NCBI GenBank assembly: GCA_934725305.1
Contig: CAKVBA010000001.1
Location: 1-64,000 of the forward strand
Direction: 5' to 3'
DNA: 64,000 nucleotides
Source of the DNA: an uncultured Parabacteroides sp.
GTDB lineage: Bacteria; Bacteroidota; Bacteroidia; Bacteroidales; Tannerellaceae
The notes beneath the pieces are model-generated. The model was not told the DNA's origin, made no database searches, and saw only the letters and a list, made by a program, of their open reading frames with translations. The position numbers and the translations under genes were made by a program. Below are positions 1 through 9,754 of the stretch, one piece after another (the stretch's first letter is position 1; the number at the start of each line of letters is the position of its first letter).

Positions 1-13
1 TCGAATGCGGGTG

Positions 14-45
14 CAAAAGTAGTGCTCTTAAACATATCCTCCAAA
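14..45 (-). promoter_or_regulatory. Leftward Bacteroidetes promoter for an off-window gene
   Basis: Read on the minus strand, TTTG (45-42) is followed after 20 bp by TACTTTTG (21-14), a perfect -33/-7 pair for the Bacteroidetes primary sigma factor. The bases after it (GCACCCGCATT) match those after the promoter of tRNA-Lys at 18640, so the off-window gene may also be a stable RNA (inference). Confidence 0.65.
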
Positions 46-534
46 CTTTTTGACATCTTTTTTTCATACTTTTTTCACGGATTTTTATAATATGCTATTA
101 TGCACTATGTTATAAAGCATAAATATTTTACTGTATTTCTCGTAGCTTCTACCTATCTTTATAAATTTGGAATTTTAGGCTTATATCTACTCCTAACTAC
201 TGGTAATAGGATACAGATATTATATAGAAATCGGAAGAACTAAGCTTTCCCAAACAGAAACCTATCCAATCCATACGGAATAACTATTCTTTCTTTCAAG
301 ACTCGATATCCTTTCTCCTAAAAGTTTCCATTTAATATTGTTCGAGGCAGCGTTTTAACCTGGTTTCAGCCCAAAAGAAAAGAAAAAAACACACCGCCAT
401 GCTTTTCGTAAAAAGATGCCGTCCTTTTCCCAAAAAAGGATGCGAGCTTTTATGAAACAGAGCCATCTTACAAAGCAAACCGATAGGATAAGAATTTTTC
501 CATACAATAATAATGTATATTCAGGATTTTTCTC

Positions 535-542
535 TAAGTTTG
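535..542 (+). promoter_or_regulatory. Possible -7 element of fumarase
   Basis: TAAGTTTG fits TAnnTTTG and lies 54 bp before the fumarase ATG. No clear TTTG is found about 20 bp upstream, so the call is tentative. Confidence 0.35.
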
Positions 543-596
543 TCTATCCAATCTGTTGGAATCATATTACATCTTTAATATATAAAAAGCAAAACT

Positions 597-2237
597 ATGG
601 CAACACCTCAGTTTCATTACGAACCTATGTTCCAGAAGGGACAAGACACAACCGAGTATTATCTGCTCACAAAAGATTACGTTTCCGTTTCTGAGTTTGA
701 GGGAAAACCTATCCTAAAAGTGGCAAAAGAGGGTTTAACCGCAATGGCTAACGCAGCTTTCCGCGATGTATCTTTTATGTTGCGCCGTTCACACAACGAA
801 CAAGTAGCTAAAATCCTACACGATCCGGAAGCATCAGACAATGACAAATATGTAGCATTGACCTTCTTGCGCAATGCCGAAGTGGCTGCCAAAGGTGTAC
901 TTCCTTTCTGCCAAGATACTGGTACCGCTATTATCCATGGCGAAAAAGGACAGCAGGTATGGACTGGCTATTGCGACGAAGAAGCTCTTTCTTTAGGCGT
1001 ATTCAAAACATATACAGAAGAGAATCTGCGTTACTCACAGAATGCTCCGTTGACAATGTACGACGAGATCAATACAAAATGTAACTTGCCGGCTCAGATT
1101 GACATCGAAGCTACTGAAGGCATGGAATATGAATTCTTGTGCGTAACCAAAGGTGGAGGTTCAGCTAATAAGACATATCTCTATCAAGAGACTAAAGCTA
1201 TCTTGAATCCAGGCACATTGGTTCCTTTCATCATTGAAAAGATCAAGACATTAGGTACAGCAGCTTGTCCTCCTTATCACATTGCAGTTGTTATCGGCGG
1301 TACATCAGCAGAAAAGAACTTGCTGACCGTTAAGTTGGCATCAACTCGCTTCTATGACAACTTGCCTACAACTGGTAGTGAAGGCGGTCGTGCATTCCGC
1401 GATATCGAATTGGAAAAAGAGGTGTTGGAAGCAGCTCACAATATTGGCTTGGGTGCTCAGTTTGGTGGTAAATACCTTGCACATGATATCCGCATTATCC
1501 GCTTACCGCGCCACGGTGCATCTTGCCCGGTTGGTTTGGGCGTAAGCTGTTCTGCAGACCGTAACATCAAATGTAAGATCAATAAAGAGGGTATTTGGAT
1601 TGAAAAATTGGATAGCAATCCAGGTGAATTGATTCCGGAAGAAATGCGTCAGGCAGGCGAAGGAAACGCTGTAAAGATCGACTTGAACCAGCCGATGGCT
1701 GACATCTTAAAAGAGCTTGACAAATATCCGGTTGCAACAAGACTTTCATTGAACGGTACGATCATTGTAGGCCGCGACATTGCTCACGCTAAGTTGAAAG
1801 AACGTTTGGACAAGGGCGAAGATTTGCCTCAATACATCAAAGATCATCCTATCTACTACGCTGGTCCGGCCAAGACTCCGGCTGGTATGGCTTGTGGTTC
1901 TATGGGCCCGACCACTGCAGGTCGTATGGACCCGTACGTTGATCTGTTCCAGAGCCATGGCGGTAGCATGATTATGCTGGCAAAGGGAAATCGTAGCCAG
2001 CAGGTAACAGACGCATGTAAGGCACACGGTGGTTTCTACTTAGGTTCAATTGGCGGTCCTGCTGCTATCTTGGCACAGAACAACATCAAGAGCATCGAAT
2101 GTGTTGAATATCCTGAATTGGGTATGGAAGCTATCTGGAAGATCGAAGTTGAAAACTTCCCAGCATTTATCTTGGTTGATAACAAGGGCAACGACTTCTT
2201 CAAACAGATCAAACCGCGTTGCGCTGGTTGCAAATAA
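597..2237 (+). CDS. fum: Class I fumarate hydratase (4Fe-4S)
   Basis: This enzyme interconverts fumarate and malate in the cytoplasm. In Bacteroidales it normally works in the reductive branch from oxaloacetate through malate and fumarate to succinate. The 546-residue length matches E. coli FumA/FumB. The N-terminal Fe-S catalytic domain holds PFCQDTGTA with Cys105, TAACPPYH with Cys224 and [12 protein letters not shown] with Cys318, the same numbering as the cluster ligands of E. coli Fum[17 protein letters not shown] near residue 186 is another family signature, and the C-terminal beta domain follows. It appears monocistronic, with a strong hairpin terminator after the stop. FumA and FumB types cannot be told apart from sequence. 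Confidence 0.96.
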   Translation: MATPQFHYEPMFQKGQDTTEYYLLTKDYVSVSEFEGKPILKVAKEGLTAMANAAFRDVSFMLRRSHNEQVAKILHDPEASDNDKYVALTFLRNAEVAAKGVLPFCQDTGTAIIHGEKGQQVWTGYCDEEALSLGVFKTYTEENLRYSQNAPLTMYDEINTKCNLPAQIDIEATEGMEYEFLCVTKGGGSANKTYLYQETKAILNPGTLVPFIIEKIKTLGTAACPPYHIAVVIGGTSAEKNLLTVKLASTRFYDNLPTTGSEGGRAFRDIELEKEVLEAAHNIGLGAQFGGKYLAHDIRIIRLPRHGASCPVGLGVSCSADRNIKCKINKEGIWIEKLDSNPGELIPEEMRQAGEGNAVKIDLNQPMADILKELDKYPVATRLSLNGTIIVGRDIAHAKLKERLDKGEDLPQYIKDHPIYYAGPAKTPAGMACGSMGPTTAGRMDPYVDLFQSHGGSMIMLAKGNRSQQVTDACKAHGGFYLGSIGGPAAILAQNNIKSIECVEYPELGMEAIWKIEVENFPAFILVDNKGNDFFKQIKPRCAGCK

Positions 2238-2268
2238 ACAGGATAAATAGTTTTTATCTATACTTTCC

Positions 2269-2310
2269 AAAGAGGCTGCATCAAAATGGTTGTTTTGATG
2301 CAGCCTCTTT
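2269..2310 (+). terminator. Hairpin terminator of fumarase (GCTGCATCAAAA family)
   Basis: An 18-bp perfect stem (AAAGAGGCTGCATCAAAA, 2269-2286, with its complement at 2293-2310) closes a 6-nt loop and ends in CTTTCTCG. It is one member of a dispersed hairpin family seen again at 15771, 43652 and 61893. Confidence 0.85.
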
Positions 2311-2382
2311 CTCGTTTGTCAGAAACCCAAAACCGAAACCCTTTTCACATCCCATTTATCCGTAATAACCAACATATATTGT

Positions 2383-2390
2383 TATCTTTG
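2383..2390 (+). promoter_or_regulatory. -7 element of the Asp-box protein/fucosidase operon
   Basis: TATCTTTG fits TAnnTTTG exactly and lies 31 bp before the ATG at 2422, directly after the fumarase terminator. The -33 element is weak. Confidence 0.5.
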
Positions 2391-2421
2391 TATAATTTTA
2401 ATTAGAAACGCGTCGTCTGCT

Positions 2422-3522
2422 ATGAAACTCCAGCACATAATCACATGGCTATTCGCATGGATAATAACGCCTCTACAAGCCCAGTCTTATTCGCCCAACA
2501 TGCCTTGGGTTGATATATCCGGACAAAAAGAGCGTCAAATTATCATTTCACAAGGAACGGTAGATCTATACAACGGGCATCCGACAACCCTTTTACTGGC
2601 AGACAACAAAACAATCTATTGTGTATGGTCTCGTAATCATGGCGGCCCGACCGGTTTCCTGGCCAAAAGTGAAGATGGCGGACTGAACTGGCAACAACTG
2701 CAGATTCCGGAAGACTGGAAAAAGGCGGCAAATTGTCCCAGCCTCTACCGTATGACCGACCCAGCAGGGAAAGAACGGATTTTTGTCTTTACCGCATCTC
2801 CCAACATGGGACAATCATATAGCGAAGACGGAGGAAAAACATGGAGTGCGGTCCGTAGCTTAAACAAACCCTGTGTGATGGCCTTTTGCAGCGTGATACG
2901 CTTGAAAAACAACAGTTATTTGGGACTCTATCACCGCGGAAAGAACGATGAAGACCGTCCGCCTCTCACCTTATGGCAATCTATTTCACACGATGGCGGC
3001 GTTACATGGGAAGAATCTACGCCCGCTGGCCAAATAGAAGGACGCTATCCGTGTGAGCCTTGTGTATTCCGCAGTCCGAACAACAATCACCTGGTCTGCA
3101 TTGCACGCGACAATAGCCGCAAGGGAAATGCACTGATGATGTTTTCAAGTGATGAAGGAAAAAGCTGGACAAACCTGCAAGAAACACCTTGGGGATTGAC
3201 CGGAGACAGACATATCATTAAATATCTGCCCGACGGACGACTGATTGCAGTATTCCGTGATATGGCCATCAACAGTCCGACACGCGGACATTTCGTAGCT
3301 TGGGTGGGCACTTACGACGACTTAATCAACGGCACATCTGGGCAATATCGCATCAAACTATTGCACAGCTATGCCGGATGGGATTGCGGTTATCCCGGCT
3401 TGGAAATTCTTCCAGACGGAACAATCGTTGCTACTACATATATTAAAATTAAACCAGGCAAAGAGAAACAATCAATCGTAGAAGTTCGCTTCAAGATCGA
3501 AGAAACAGATGCCATGCTATAA
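2422..3522 (+). CDS. Secreted BNR/Asp-box (sialidase-fold) protein
   Basis: A 366-residue protein with an N-terminal signal peptide (hydrophobic residues 6-19, cleavage near LQAQS). Four Asp-box motifs SxDxGxxW mark the blades of a six-bladed sialidase-type propeller: SEDGGLNW (83-90), SEDGGKTW (134-141), SHDGGVTW (189-196) and SSDEGKSW (242-249). The fold belongs to the BNR_2/exo-alpha-sialidase superfamily. A full GH33 set (RIP motif plus arginine triad) was not verified, so sialic acid may not be the substrate. The fucosidase lipoprotein starts 32 bp downstream in the same direction, which suggests joint trimming of host mucin or milk glycans in the periplasm (inference). Confidence 0.8.
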   Translation: MKLQHIITWLFAWIITPLQAQSYSPNMPWVDISGQKERQIIISQGTVDLYNGHPTTLLLADNKTIYCVWSRNHGGPTGFLAKSEDGGLNWQQLQIPEDWKKAANCPSLYRMTDPAGKERIFVFTASPNMGQSYSEDGGKTWSAVRSLNKPCVMAFCSVIRLKNNSYLGLYHRGKNDEDRPPLTLWQSISHDGGVTWEESTPAGQIEGRYPCEPCVFRSPNNNHLVCIARDNSRKGNALMMFSSDEGKSWTNLQETPWGLTGDRHIIKYLPDGRLIAVFRDMAINSPTRGHFVAWVGTYDDLINGTSGQYRIKLLHSYAGWDCGYPGLEILPDGTIVATTYIKIKPGKEKQSIVEVRFKIEETDAML

Positions 3523-3554
3523 TTTCTTTGGCTAAAAATAAAATCCATATAATC

Positions 3555-5606
3555 ATGAAAAAAGAACTATCACTAATCGCTGTCGCAGGACTCTGCCTAT
3601 TAAGTGCCTGCAAAGATGGAACAGCTCCTGCTCCTATACAGCCCGTACCAACGCCCGAACAGGTTGCTTGGCACAAATTAGAGACATACGCCTTCGTCCA
3701 TTTCGGATTAAACACATTCAACGACTTGGAATGGGGATATGGAAACACTCCGGCTTCAACCTTCAATCCTACCGATTTGGATTGTGAACAATGGGTGAAG
3801 ACCATTAAGGCTGCCAATCTGAAAGGGGTGATTCTTACAGCCAAACACCATGACGGCTTTTGTCTATGGCAGACCGAAACAACAGACTACAGCGTAAAGA
3901 ATTCTCCCTGGAAAGAGGGTAAAGGAGATATGGTAAAAGAATTGTCTGATGCTTGTAAAAAACATGGACTGAAGTTCGGTATCTACCTTTCACCGTGGGA
4001 TCGCAACAGCGACAACTATGGAAAACCGGAATATGTAGAGAAATTTCATGCCCAGATGCACGAACTGATCTCGAACTATGGTCCTCTGTTCGAATATTGG
4101 TTTGACGGAGCCAATGGTGGTAATGGTTGGTATGGCGGAGCCAATGAAACCCGTTCAATCGATCCCAATAGCTATTATCAATACGAAAGAGCCCGCGACA
4201 CCATCAAGGCTTTGCATCCAGGAGCTATGATTTTCGGTGGCACAGTGCCCGATATCCGCTGGATCGGCAATGAAGAAGGATGGGCAGGCGACACTCAATG
4301 GAGCCTATACACTCCTGCCAAAGAATCTCATTACAGAGAAAACCAGTGGGGCATGGAAAATGGTGAATACTGGTTAAGCGGAGAATGTGACGTTTCAATC
4401 CGTCCGGGTTGGTTCTACCACTCACGTGAAGACCATCAGGTAAAATCATTGGCTCATCTGGTCAACCTCTATTACAAGAGTGTTGGACACAATGCCAACT
4501 TCTTGCTAAACTTCCCGGTTGCTCTGAATGGTAAGATCAGTCCTCAAGATTCTATTCGCGCAATGGAATGGAGTCAGACTATTCAGAACGACTTCAAAGA
4601 AAATCTGTTGAAAAGCTGCTATACAGAGGCATCGAATACAAGAGGCCGCCAATTCAGTGCCAACAAAGCAACAGATGGTGATTGGGACAGCTACTGGGCC
4701 ACTGACGACAATGTCACAACCGGATCTTTGACATTTACCTTGCCAAAAGATTCTGAAGTAAACCGTCTGTTGATTCAAGAATATATTCCGTTAGGACAGC
4801 GTGTCAAAGCATTCAACATTGAATATGAAAAGGAAGGACAATGGAATGCCGTTGAACCGGTTGACTCTACCACAACAATCGGATACAAACGCATCGTATG
4901 CTTCCAGACAGTGAAGGCCAAAAAGCTACGCATCAACTTCACAGACTCAAGAGGTCCGCTTTGTATTAATAATGTAGAAGCGTTCTTAGCGCCTGCCCTT
5001 GTGACAGAACCGATCATCCGACGCAATCTGAAAGATGAAGTAAGCATCGTGGCTGGAGATAAAGGATCAGAAATCCATTACACAACTGACGGAACAGAAC
5101 CTACAAAAGAGTCTGCATTATACGAAGATCCTTTCACGTTTGCCCAAAAGGGAATAATCAAAGCTATTGCCTATGATCCAATATTCGACAAGAGCAGTCC
5201 GACAACTGTGCACGAACTGGATCTGCCGGCTTCAAGCTATACGGTGATTTCACCGAAGGACGAAAACACCGCTGTCATCTTCGATGGAAATGGTTACTCT
5301 ACATTTTATCTGCCTAAGGGCAAACAAGAGCTGACGATAAAGCTGAATCAGCCTGCACGCATCAAAGGATTTAAATATACACCGAACCAAGGAAGAGATG
5401 CCGGTGGACATATCGACCGTTACAAGTTCTTTATTGATGGCAAAATGGCTTCAGAGGGAGAATTTTCTAACATCAAAGCCAATCCAATTGAACAGGTAAT
5501 CTACTTCCCGACAGTTCAAGGTAGCCAGTTACGCTTAGTGGTTACACGCATTGTGGACAATCAGGAACAAGCCGGCATCGGTGAATTTTCAGTCATTACG
5601 GAATAA
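3555..5606 (+). CDS. GH29 alpha-L-fucosidase lipoprotein
   Basis: Hydrolyses alpha-L-fucosyl linkages on glycans, probably anchored in the periplasm or outer membrane. The ATG at 3555 is chosen because it opens directly into a lipoprotein signal with lipobox LLSAC (Cys19); an upstream in-frame start at 3528 would put nine residues before it. The GH29 barrel follows with KHHDGFCLW near residue 98 and the nucleophile motif FEYWFDG (Asp184). Next come an F5/8-type discoidin (CBM32-like) domain at about 365-480, a chitobiase-like C-terminal domain with [10 protein letters not shown] near 507-516, and a further beta-sandwich to residue 683. It is the second gene of a pair with the Asp-box protein. 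Confidence 0.9.
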   Translation: MKKELSLIAVAGLCLLSACKDGTAPAPIQPVPTPEQVAWHKLETYAFVHFGLNTFNDLEWGYGNTPASTFNPTDLDCEQWVKTIKAANLKGVILTAKHHDGFCLWQTETTDYSVKNSPWKEGKGDMVKELSDACKKHGLKFGIYLSPWDRNSDNYGKPEYVEKFHAQMHELISNYGPLFEYWFDGANGGNGWYGGANETRSIDPNSYYQYERARDTIKALHPGAMIFGGTVPDIRWIGNEEGWAGDTQWSLYTPAKESHYRENQWGMENGEYWLSGECDVSIRPGWFYHSREDHQVKSLAHLVNLYYKSVGHNANFLLNFPVALNGKISPQDSIRAMEWSQTIQNDFKENLLKSCYTEASNTRGRQFSANKATDGDWDSYWATDDNVTTGSLTFTLPKDSEVNRLLIQEYIPLGQRVKAFNIEYEKEGQWNAVEPVDSTTTIGYKRIVCFQTVKAKKLRINFTDSRGPLCINNVEAFLAPALVTEPIIRRNLKDEVSIVAGDKGSEIHYTTDGTEPTKESALYEDPFTFAQKGIIKAIAYDPIFDKSSPTTVHELDLPASSYTVISPKDENTAVIFDGNGYSTFYLPKGKQELTIKLNQPARIKGFKYTPNQGRDAGGHIDRYKFFIDGKMASEGEFSNIKANPIEQVIYFPTVQGSQLRLVVTRIVDNQEQAGIGEFSVITE

Positions 5607-5652
5607 TCTTTCCAACAAGACGAGACAAAGTTGACTGTTTTATAAACACCCT

Positions 5653-5717
5653 AAAGGCGGTGTGTCAGAATTAGTAAAATGCAACGCAACAGCTTGCAAC
5701 TCTGACACACCGCCTTT
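5653..5717 (+). terminator. Long-stem hairpin after the fucosidase
   Basis: AAAGGCGGTGTGTCAGA (5653-5669) pairs with its complement at 5701-5717 around a 31-nt loop and runs into TTTTAT. The GGTGTGTCA/TGACACACC core recurs in degraded form near 51553 and 61950. Confidence 0.7.
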
Positions 5718-5777
5718 TATTCAATCAGTAAGAAATAGTCTCCTTCTACTCTGCTGACAGATAATAATTGTCTGCTT

Positions 5778-5869
5778 CACATATTGTGAATAAGCATCAT
5801 CACATATTGTGCGAAACCTTATTCACACAATGTGACGAAGCTTTTGCACATAATGTGACAAAGCTATAT
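5778..5869. repeat. Tandem array A: four 23-bp units with palindromic cores
   Basis: Four consecutive units of exactly 23 bp start at 5778, 5801, 5824 and 5847. Each is an 11-bp near-palindrome (CACATATTGTG twice, CACACAATGTG, CACATAATGTG) followed by a 12-bp linker such as ACGAAGCTTTTG. The units touch, with no unique spacers, so this is not a CRISPR. Array B at 19002 carries closely related sequence in inverted orientation. Confidence 0.85.
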
Positions 5870-6003
5870 ATTCGATATAAAACGACTAATAATACAAGTC
5901 CGAGACAAGAGTTTGAGCTTTAGTCAATAGCTATCAGGCGATAAAACAGAAGGCAAATAAAAAAGCCAAACAGCTGCGAAACAACTATTTGGCTACCAAT
6001 AAG

Positions 6004-6077
6004 TGGTCCCACTTGGGCTTGAACCAAGGACTCCCTGATTATGAGTCAGGTGCTCTAACCAACTGAGCTATAGGACC
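6004..6077 (-). tRNA. tRNA with CAU anticodon (Met or Ile2)
   Basis: The minus strand folds into a 74-nt cloverleaf: acceptor GGTCCTA pairing with TGGGACC, D arm with AGCTCAGTTGGTTAGAGC, anticodon stem CCTGA/TCAGG around loop CTCATAA (anticodon CAT), and T arm with GGTTCAAGCC. The discriminator is A and no CCA is encoded. A CAU anticodon is read by elongator Met, initiator Met or lysidine-modified Ile2. Acceptor pairs C4-G69 and C5-G68 match known TilS determinants of Ile2, so Ile2 is a real possibility. Confidence 0.92.
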
Positions 6078-6225
6078 TATTCTAGAGAGAATCTCCGAAA
6101 TCGGGTGCAATATTACGACTTTTTATCGATATATGCAAGCCGTAGAAGAGAAATCTCCCCAAAAAATATTCCTGTTAATCATTATATAACAGTAATACAA
6201 TGAATTAACAGAAACTATTCTTTTA

Positions 6226-7351
6226 TCACTTTTCAGCACCATCTTCTGCACCGAACTCCATCAAATAAGCTTTGATAAAGTCATCAATCTTACCATCCAT
6301 AACACCATTAACATCCGAAGTCTGATAATTGGTACGATGGTCTTTCACACGGCGGTCATCGAAAACATAGCTGCGAATCTGAGAACCCCACTCAATCTTC
6401 TTCTTACCGGCCTCAATCTTTTCCTGTTCAGCCATACGGTGCTTCAGCTCTTTGTCATACAAGATAGAACGCAACTGACGCATTGCATTCTCGCGGTTCT
6501 TGGGCTGGTCACGAGTCTCGGTATTTTCAATCAAGATCTCTTCTTCCTCACCGGTATATGGATCTTTATACTGATAACGCAAGCGAACACCAGATTCCAC
6601 CTTGTTTACATTCTGTCCACCGGCACCACCTGAACGGAACGTATCCCAAGAGATAGCGGCCTGATCAATCTTCACCTCAATCGTATCATCAACCAATGGA
6701 GTCACAAAGACAGAGGCAAAAGAGGTCATTCGCTTACCCTGAGCATTATACGGAGAGACACGCACCAAACGATGCACACCATTCTCGCTCTTCAGATAAC
6801 CATAGGCATAATCGCCCTCGACATCGATAGTCACCGATTTGATACCGGCTTCGTCGCCTTCCTGCAAGTTGGCAATAGAAATCTTATATCCATTTGTTTC
6901 GGCCCAACGCAAATACATACGCATCAGCATAGAAGCCCAATCCTGACTTTCCGTTCCACCAGCACCAGAGTTGATCTTCAACACACAACTCATCTGATCT
7001 GCCTCCTGACGAAGCATGTTGCGGAACTCCAGATCTTCCACCAACTGAACAGCCTTAGCATAAATCTCATCAACCTCTTCTTCAGAAGTAATACCCTCTT
7101 TCACATATTCGAAGGCCAACTGCAATTCCTCTGCAATTGCATGAACCTCGTTGTAGAGTTCGATCCACTTCTTCAGTTCTTTCACCTTCTTCATTTGAGC
7201 TTCTGCCCTTTTGGCATCTTCCCAAAAACCAGGATCTTGTGTTCGTAATTCCTCTTCTTCGAGTTGGATGGTCTTACCATCTATGTCAAAGATACCCCCT
7301 CAGCGCCTGCTCGCGCTCCAACACATTATGTAGTTGGTCTGATGTAATCAT
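6226..7351 (-). CDS. prfB: Peptide chain release factor 2, programmed +1 frameshift
   Basis: RF2 reads UAA and UGA and triggers peptide release. Translation starts at the ATG at 7351 (MITSDQLHNVLEREQALRGYL) and meets an in-frame TGA at 7288-7286. The site AGGGGGTATCTTTGAC has the internal Shine-Dalgarno and slippery CTT of the classic RF2 autoregulatory +1 shift. Skipping base 7288 continues as DIDGKTIQLEEEEL and gives 374 residues, close to the usual 365. The catalytic GGQ lies in SGGAGGQNVNKVESG. The stop-recognition tripeptide is SPY in place of the common SPF. Annotating only the downstream frame (start 7194) would lose the N-terminal helices. Confidence 0.96.
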
Positions 7352-7394
7352 ATTCTTATCTTAACTTAATTTATTTCGAGGCCAAAGATACAAT

Positions 7395-9203
7395 TTATTC
7401 TTGATACATAGCTGCAATCTGATCAGCATAGTGCTGCAGGATCACTCTTCTGCGAAGCTTCAAAGTATCTGTCAACTCACCGCTTTCCATCGTAAACGGT
7501 TTAGGCAACAGGGTAAAACGCTTGATTTTTTCAAAGGCAGCCAAATGTTTCTGACAAGCCTCGATTCGTGATTCAATCAAACGATGGATAGACGGATTGG
7601 CCAACAACTCTTCACGGCTGCTATAAGCAATCTGATGCTGATCGGCATATTTCTGTAACAGTTGGAAAGAGGGAACAATCAAGGCACTCACAAACTTACG
7701 TTCATCACCAATCACTGCTACCTGATCAATATAGACATCACTTGTAATACTCAATTCAATAGACTGAGGTGCAATGTATTTGCCATTGGAAGTCTTATAA
7801 AGGTCTTTGATACGTTCCTTGAAATAAAGTATATCGCCTTCCAGACGTCCGGCATCACCTGTACGGAAGTATCCATCTTCTGTAAATGACTTCGCATTCT
7901 CTTCGGGCATCTTATAATAACCCTGCATCACGGTCTTTCCCTTAATCAAAATCTCACTCGTCTCCGGATCAATACGAACCTGCAGGTCGGGCATAATCTT
8001 TCCAATAGAGCCAATTTCATAGTTTGTATCCGGGAAGAAGCAAACTGTTGCTGTTGTCTCGCTCAATCCATAACCATAATATATAGCCATATCTACTGAC
8101 AGCAAAAACTCAAGCACATTATCGGCCAAAGGCGCACCCGCTACCGGGAAGAAACGACCATTCTGCAAACCCAATACACGCTTCAGCACCGAAAATACAG
8201 TAGCACGATAGAAGTGGAACTTCATCTCCAACATAAGAGGGGCCTTTTTACCTCTCCTTTTATATTCCAAATGATAAAGGCGGCCTGTCTCTATTGCATC
8301 TTCAAACACTTTACGCATTGCACCGGCATTCTTAATCTTTTCTTGTACACCGATATAAACCTTCTCCCAAAAACGAGGCACACTACACATCACTGTAGGA
8401 CGAACTTCACGCAAAGTCTTCTGAATCATTCGCGGATCTTGGTTAATAGCGACCTGCGTACCACGCTGCAGACAAACATAAGTCCATCCTCTCTCAAAAA
8501 TATGAGTCAATGGCAAAAAGCACATTGACAAGTCTTTGTCTGTTACCTGCGGAATACGGATTGCATGCGTTCTTAAAGCCTCCAAATAGTTAGCATGAGT
8601 CAACACAACTCCTTTTGAGCGACCGGTTGTTCCGGATGTATAAACTATTGTAGCAATATCTTCTGATGAAGCCTCGCTCATGCGAATCTTAACCGTACTT
8701 CCTGCATGCGCATTATCGCCCAAACGAATAAAATCTTCAAAATAAATAGAATTCTTATCCTCCGGATTTATTTTAACAGAAGGATCAAAAATCACCAATC
8801 TCTTCAAGATCTCAGGCAACTGTTTCTGAACGATCAGCGCATTATTATACTGCTGCTGCTCACCCACAAAAAGAGTATGAATATTTGCATCTTTAACAAT
8901 AAAAGCAATCTGTTCCGGCGAACTGGTTGCATACATGGGCACATCAGCAACACGGTTGGCATAAGCACCAAAATAGGTGTACAAACATTCGGGCATATTC
9001 TGAGAATATACACCAATATTTTCTTGCACCTCTAATCCATATTCTGCCATAGCCTTTGCCGCCAACATTACTTTATCAGAAAAGTCACGCCAAGATATTT
9101 TAAGCCATTTACCGCTCGCATTATCACGAGTTTTTAATGCTGTTCGTGAACCATACTTATCTGCCTGACGATGAATCATCTCAGCAAAATGATAATATAT
9201 CAT
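7395..9203 (-). CDS. Long-chain fatty acid--CoA ligase (AMP-forming)
   Basis: A 602-residue acyl-adenylate-forming enzyme that activates fatty acids with ATP and CoA at the inner face of the membrane. Core motifs are present in order: P-loop-like VYTSGTTGRSKGVVLTH, GYGLSETTATVC, YFRTGDAGRL, and the C-terminal hinge YKTSNGKYIAPQ. The length and the EMIHRQADKYG start fit the FadD/long-chain ACSL group common in Bacteroidetes. It appears monocistronic; a -7 match (TACTTTTG on the minus strand, 9236-9229) lies 26 bp before the ATG. Substrate chain length cannot be read from the sequence. Confidence 0.92.
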   Translation of the reverse strand: MIYYHFAEMIHRQADKYGSRTALKTRDNASGKWLKISWRDFSDKVMLAAKAMAEYGLEVQENIGVYSQNMPECLYTYFGAYANRVADVPMYATSSPEQIAFIVKDANIHTLFVGEQQQYNNALIVQKQLPEILKRLVIFDPSVKINPEDKNSIYFEDFIRLGDNAHAGSTVKIRMSEASSEDIATIVYTSGTTGRSKGVVLTHANYLEALRTHAIRIPQVTDKDLSMCFLPLTHIFERGWTYVCLQRGTQVAINQDPRMIQKTLREVRPTVMCSVPRFWEKVYIGVQEKIKNAGAMRKVFEDAIETGRLYHLEYKRRGKKAPLMLEMKFHFYRATVFSVLKRVLGLQNGRFFPVAGAPLADNVLEFLLSVDMAIYYGYGLSETTATVCFFPDTNYEIGSIGKIMPDLQVRIDPETSEILIKGKTVMQGYYKMPEENAKSFTEDGYFRTGDAGRLEGDILYFKERIKDLYKTSNGKYIAPQSIELSITSDVYIDQVAVIGDERKFVSALIVPSFQLLQKYADQHQIAYSSREELLANPSIHRLIESRIEACQKHLAAFEKIKRFTLLPKPFTMESGELTDTLKLRRRVILQHYADQIAAMYQE

Positions 9204-9355
9204 AACTACTTATTTTGAATTGACACTACAAAAGTACACTTTTCTATCCGAACAGCAGGTCTTAACATACACAAAAACGCTATTTATGTGCAAAAACGAT
9301 GACTTTTTACCGAAAAAACCGATTATATGGTTAAAATAGTATAAACCACAGTAGT

Positions 9356-9391
9356 ATGTATTGCATAGTACAGTGGCAATACATATTTTTG
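9356..9391 (+). promoter_or_regulatory. PadR-type operator embedded in its own promoter
   Basis: ATGTATTGC (9356-9364) and GCAATACAT (9376-9384) form a perfect 9-bp inverted repeat with 11 bp between. PadR sites are typically ATGT...ACAT dyads. The repeat covers the -33 TTGC (9361) and abuts the -7 TATTTTTG (9384-9391), with a 19-bp spacer, 25 bp before the padR ATG. Bound repressor would block the promoter, so autoregulation is likely (inference). Confidence 0.65.
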
Positions 9392-9415
9392 CATCAACAA
9401 TAATAATGAAACAGA

Positions 9416-9742
9416 ATGAATGCTGAAAACGTAAAATCACAAATGAGAAAAGGAACATTGGAATACTGCATTCTATTGCTCCTTAAAAAAGAACCGGCTT
9501 ACACTTCTGACATCATTCAAAAATTACAGAAGGCCAAGCTGATTGTTGTTGAAGGCACCTTATATCCACTATTGACTCGCTTAAAGAACAGTGGACTACT
9601 CAGCTATCAATGGATAGAATCTACACAAGGACCTCCACGCAAATACTACCAGTTGACAGAACAAGGAGAAGTATTTTTAAAGGAGCTGGAGATTTCTTGG
9701 CAAGAATTAAATGACACGATAAACCACATCAGAAACAACTAA
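9416..9742 (+). CDS. PadR-family transcriptional regulator
   Basis: A 108-residue winged-helix repressor of the compact PadR-s2 type. The N-terminal helix MRKGTLEYCILLLL, the recognition region VVEGTLYPLLTRLKNSGLL and the wing with GPPRKYYQLTEQG are all characteristic, followed by a C-terminal dimerisation helix. It is the first gene of a pair with the PspC-domain membrane protein (12 bp gap), an arrangement common in Bacteroidetes and Firmicutes. The dyad overlapping its promoter suggests that it represses the pair, perhaps released under envelope stress (inference). Confidence 0.9.
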   Translation: MNAENVKSQMRKGTLEYCILLLLKKEPAYTSDIIQKLQKAKLIVVEGTLYPLLTRLKNSGLLSYQWIESTQGPPRKYYQLTEQGEVFLKELEISWQELNDTINHIRNN

Positions 9743-9754
9743 AAAAGAAAAAGA

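Larger units (their letters stand above)
1..596. other. Intergenic region left of fumarase
   Basis: No convincing gene is seen here; the short ORF starting at 416 overlaps the fumarase start in another frame and has no recognisable features. The left end carries a leftward promoter for a gene outside the window. The rest is AT-rich, and a possible fumarase promoter lies near 535-542. Confidence 0.6.

Noticed and set aside
416..694. 92-codon frame overlapping the start of fumarase
   Set aside because: Overlaps the fumarase start by about 100 bp in another frame, has no family features and no separate promoter.
2422..5606. Full polysaccharide utilisation locus
   Set aside because: A fucosidase and an Asp-box protein are present, but there is no SusC/SusD pair, sensor or anti-sigma factor next to them.
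5778..5869. CRISPR array
   Set aside because: Units are contiguous at 23 bp with only 11-bp partly conserved cores, there are no unique spacers of 30-40 bp, and no cas genes occur in the window.
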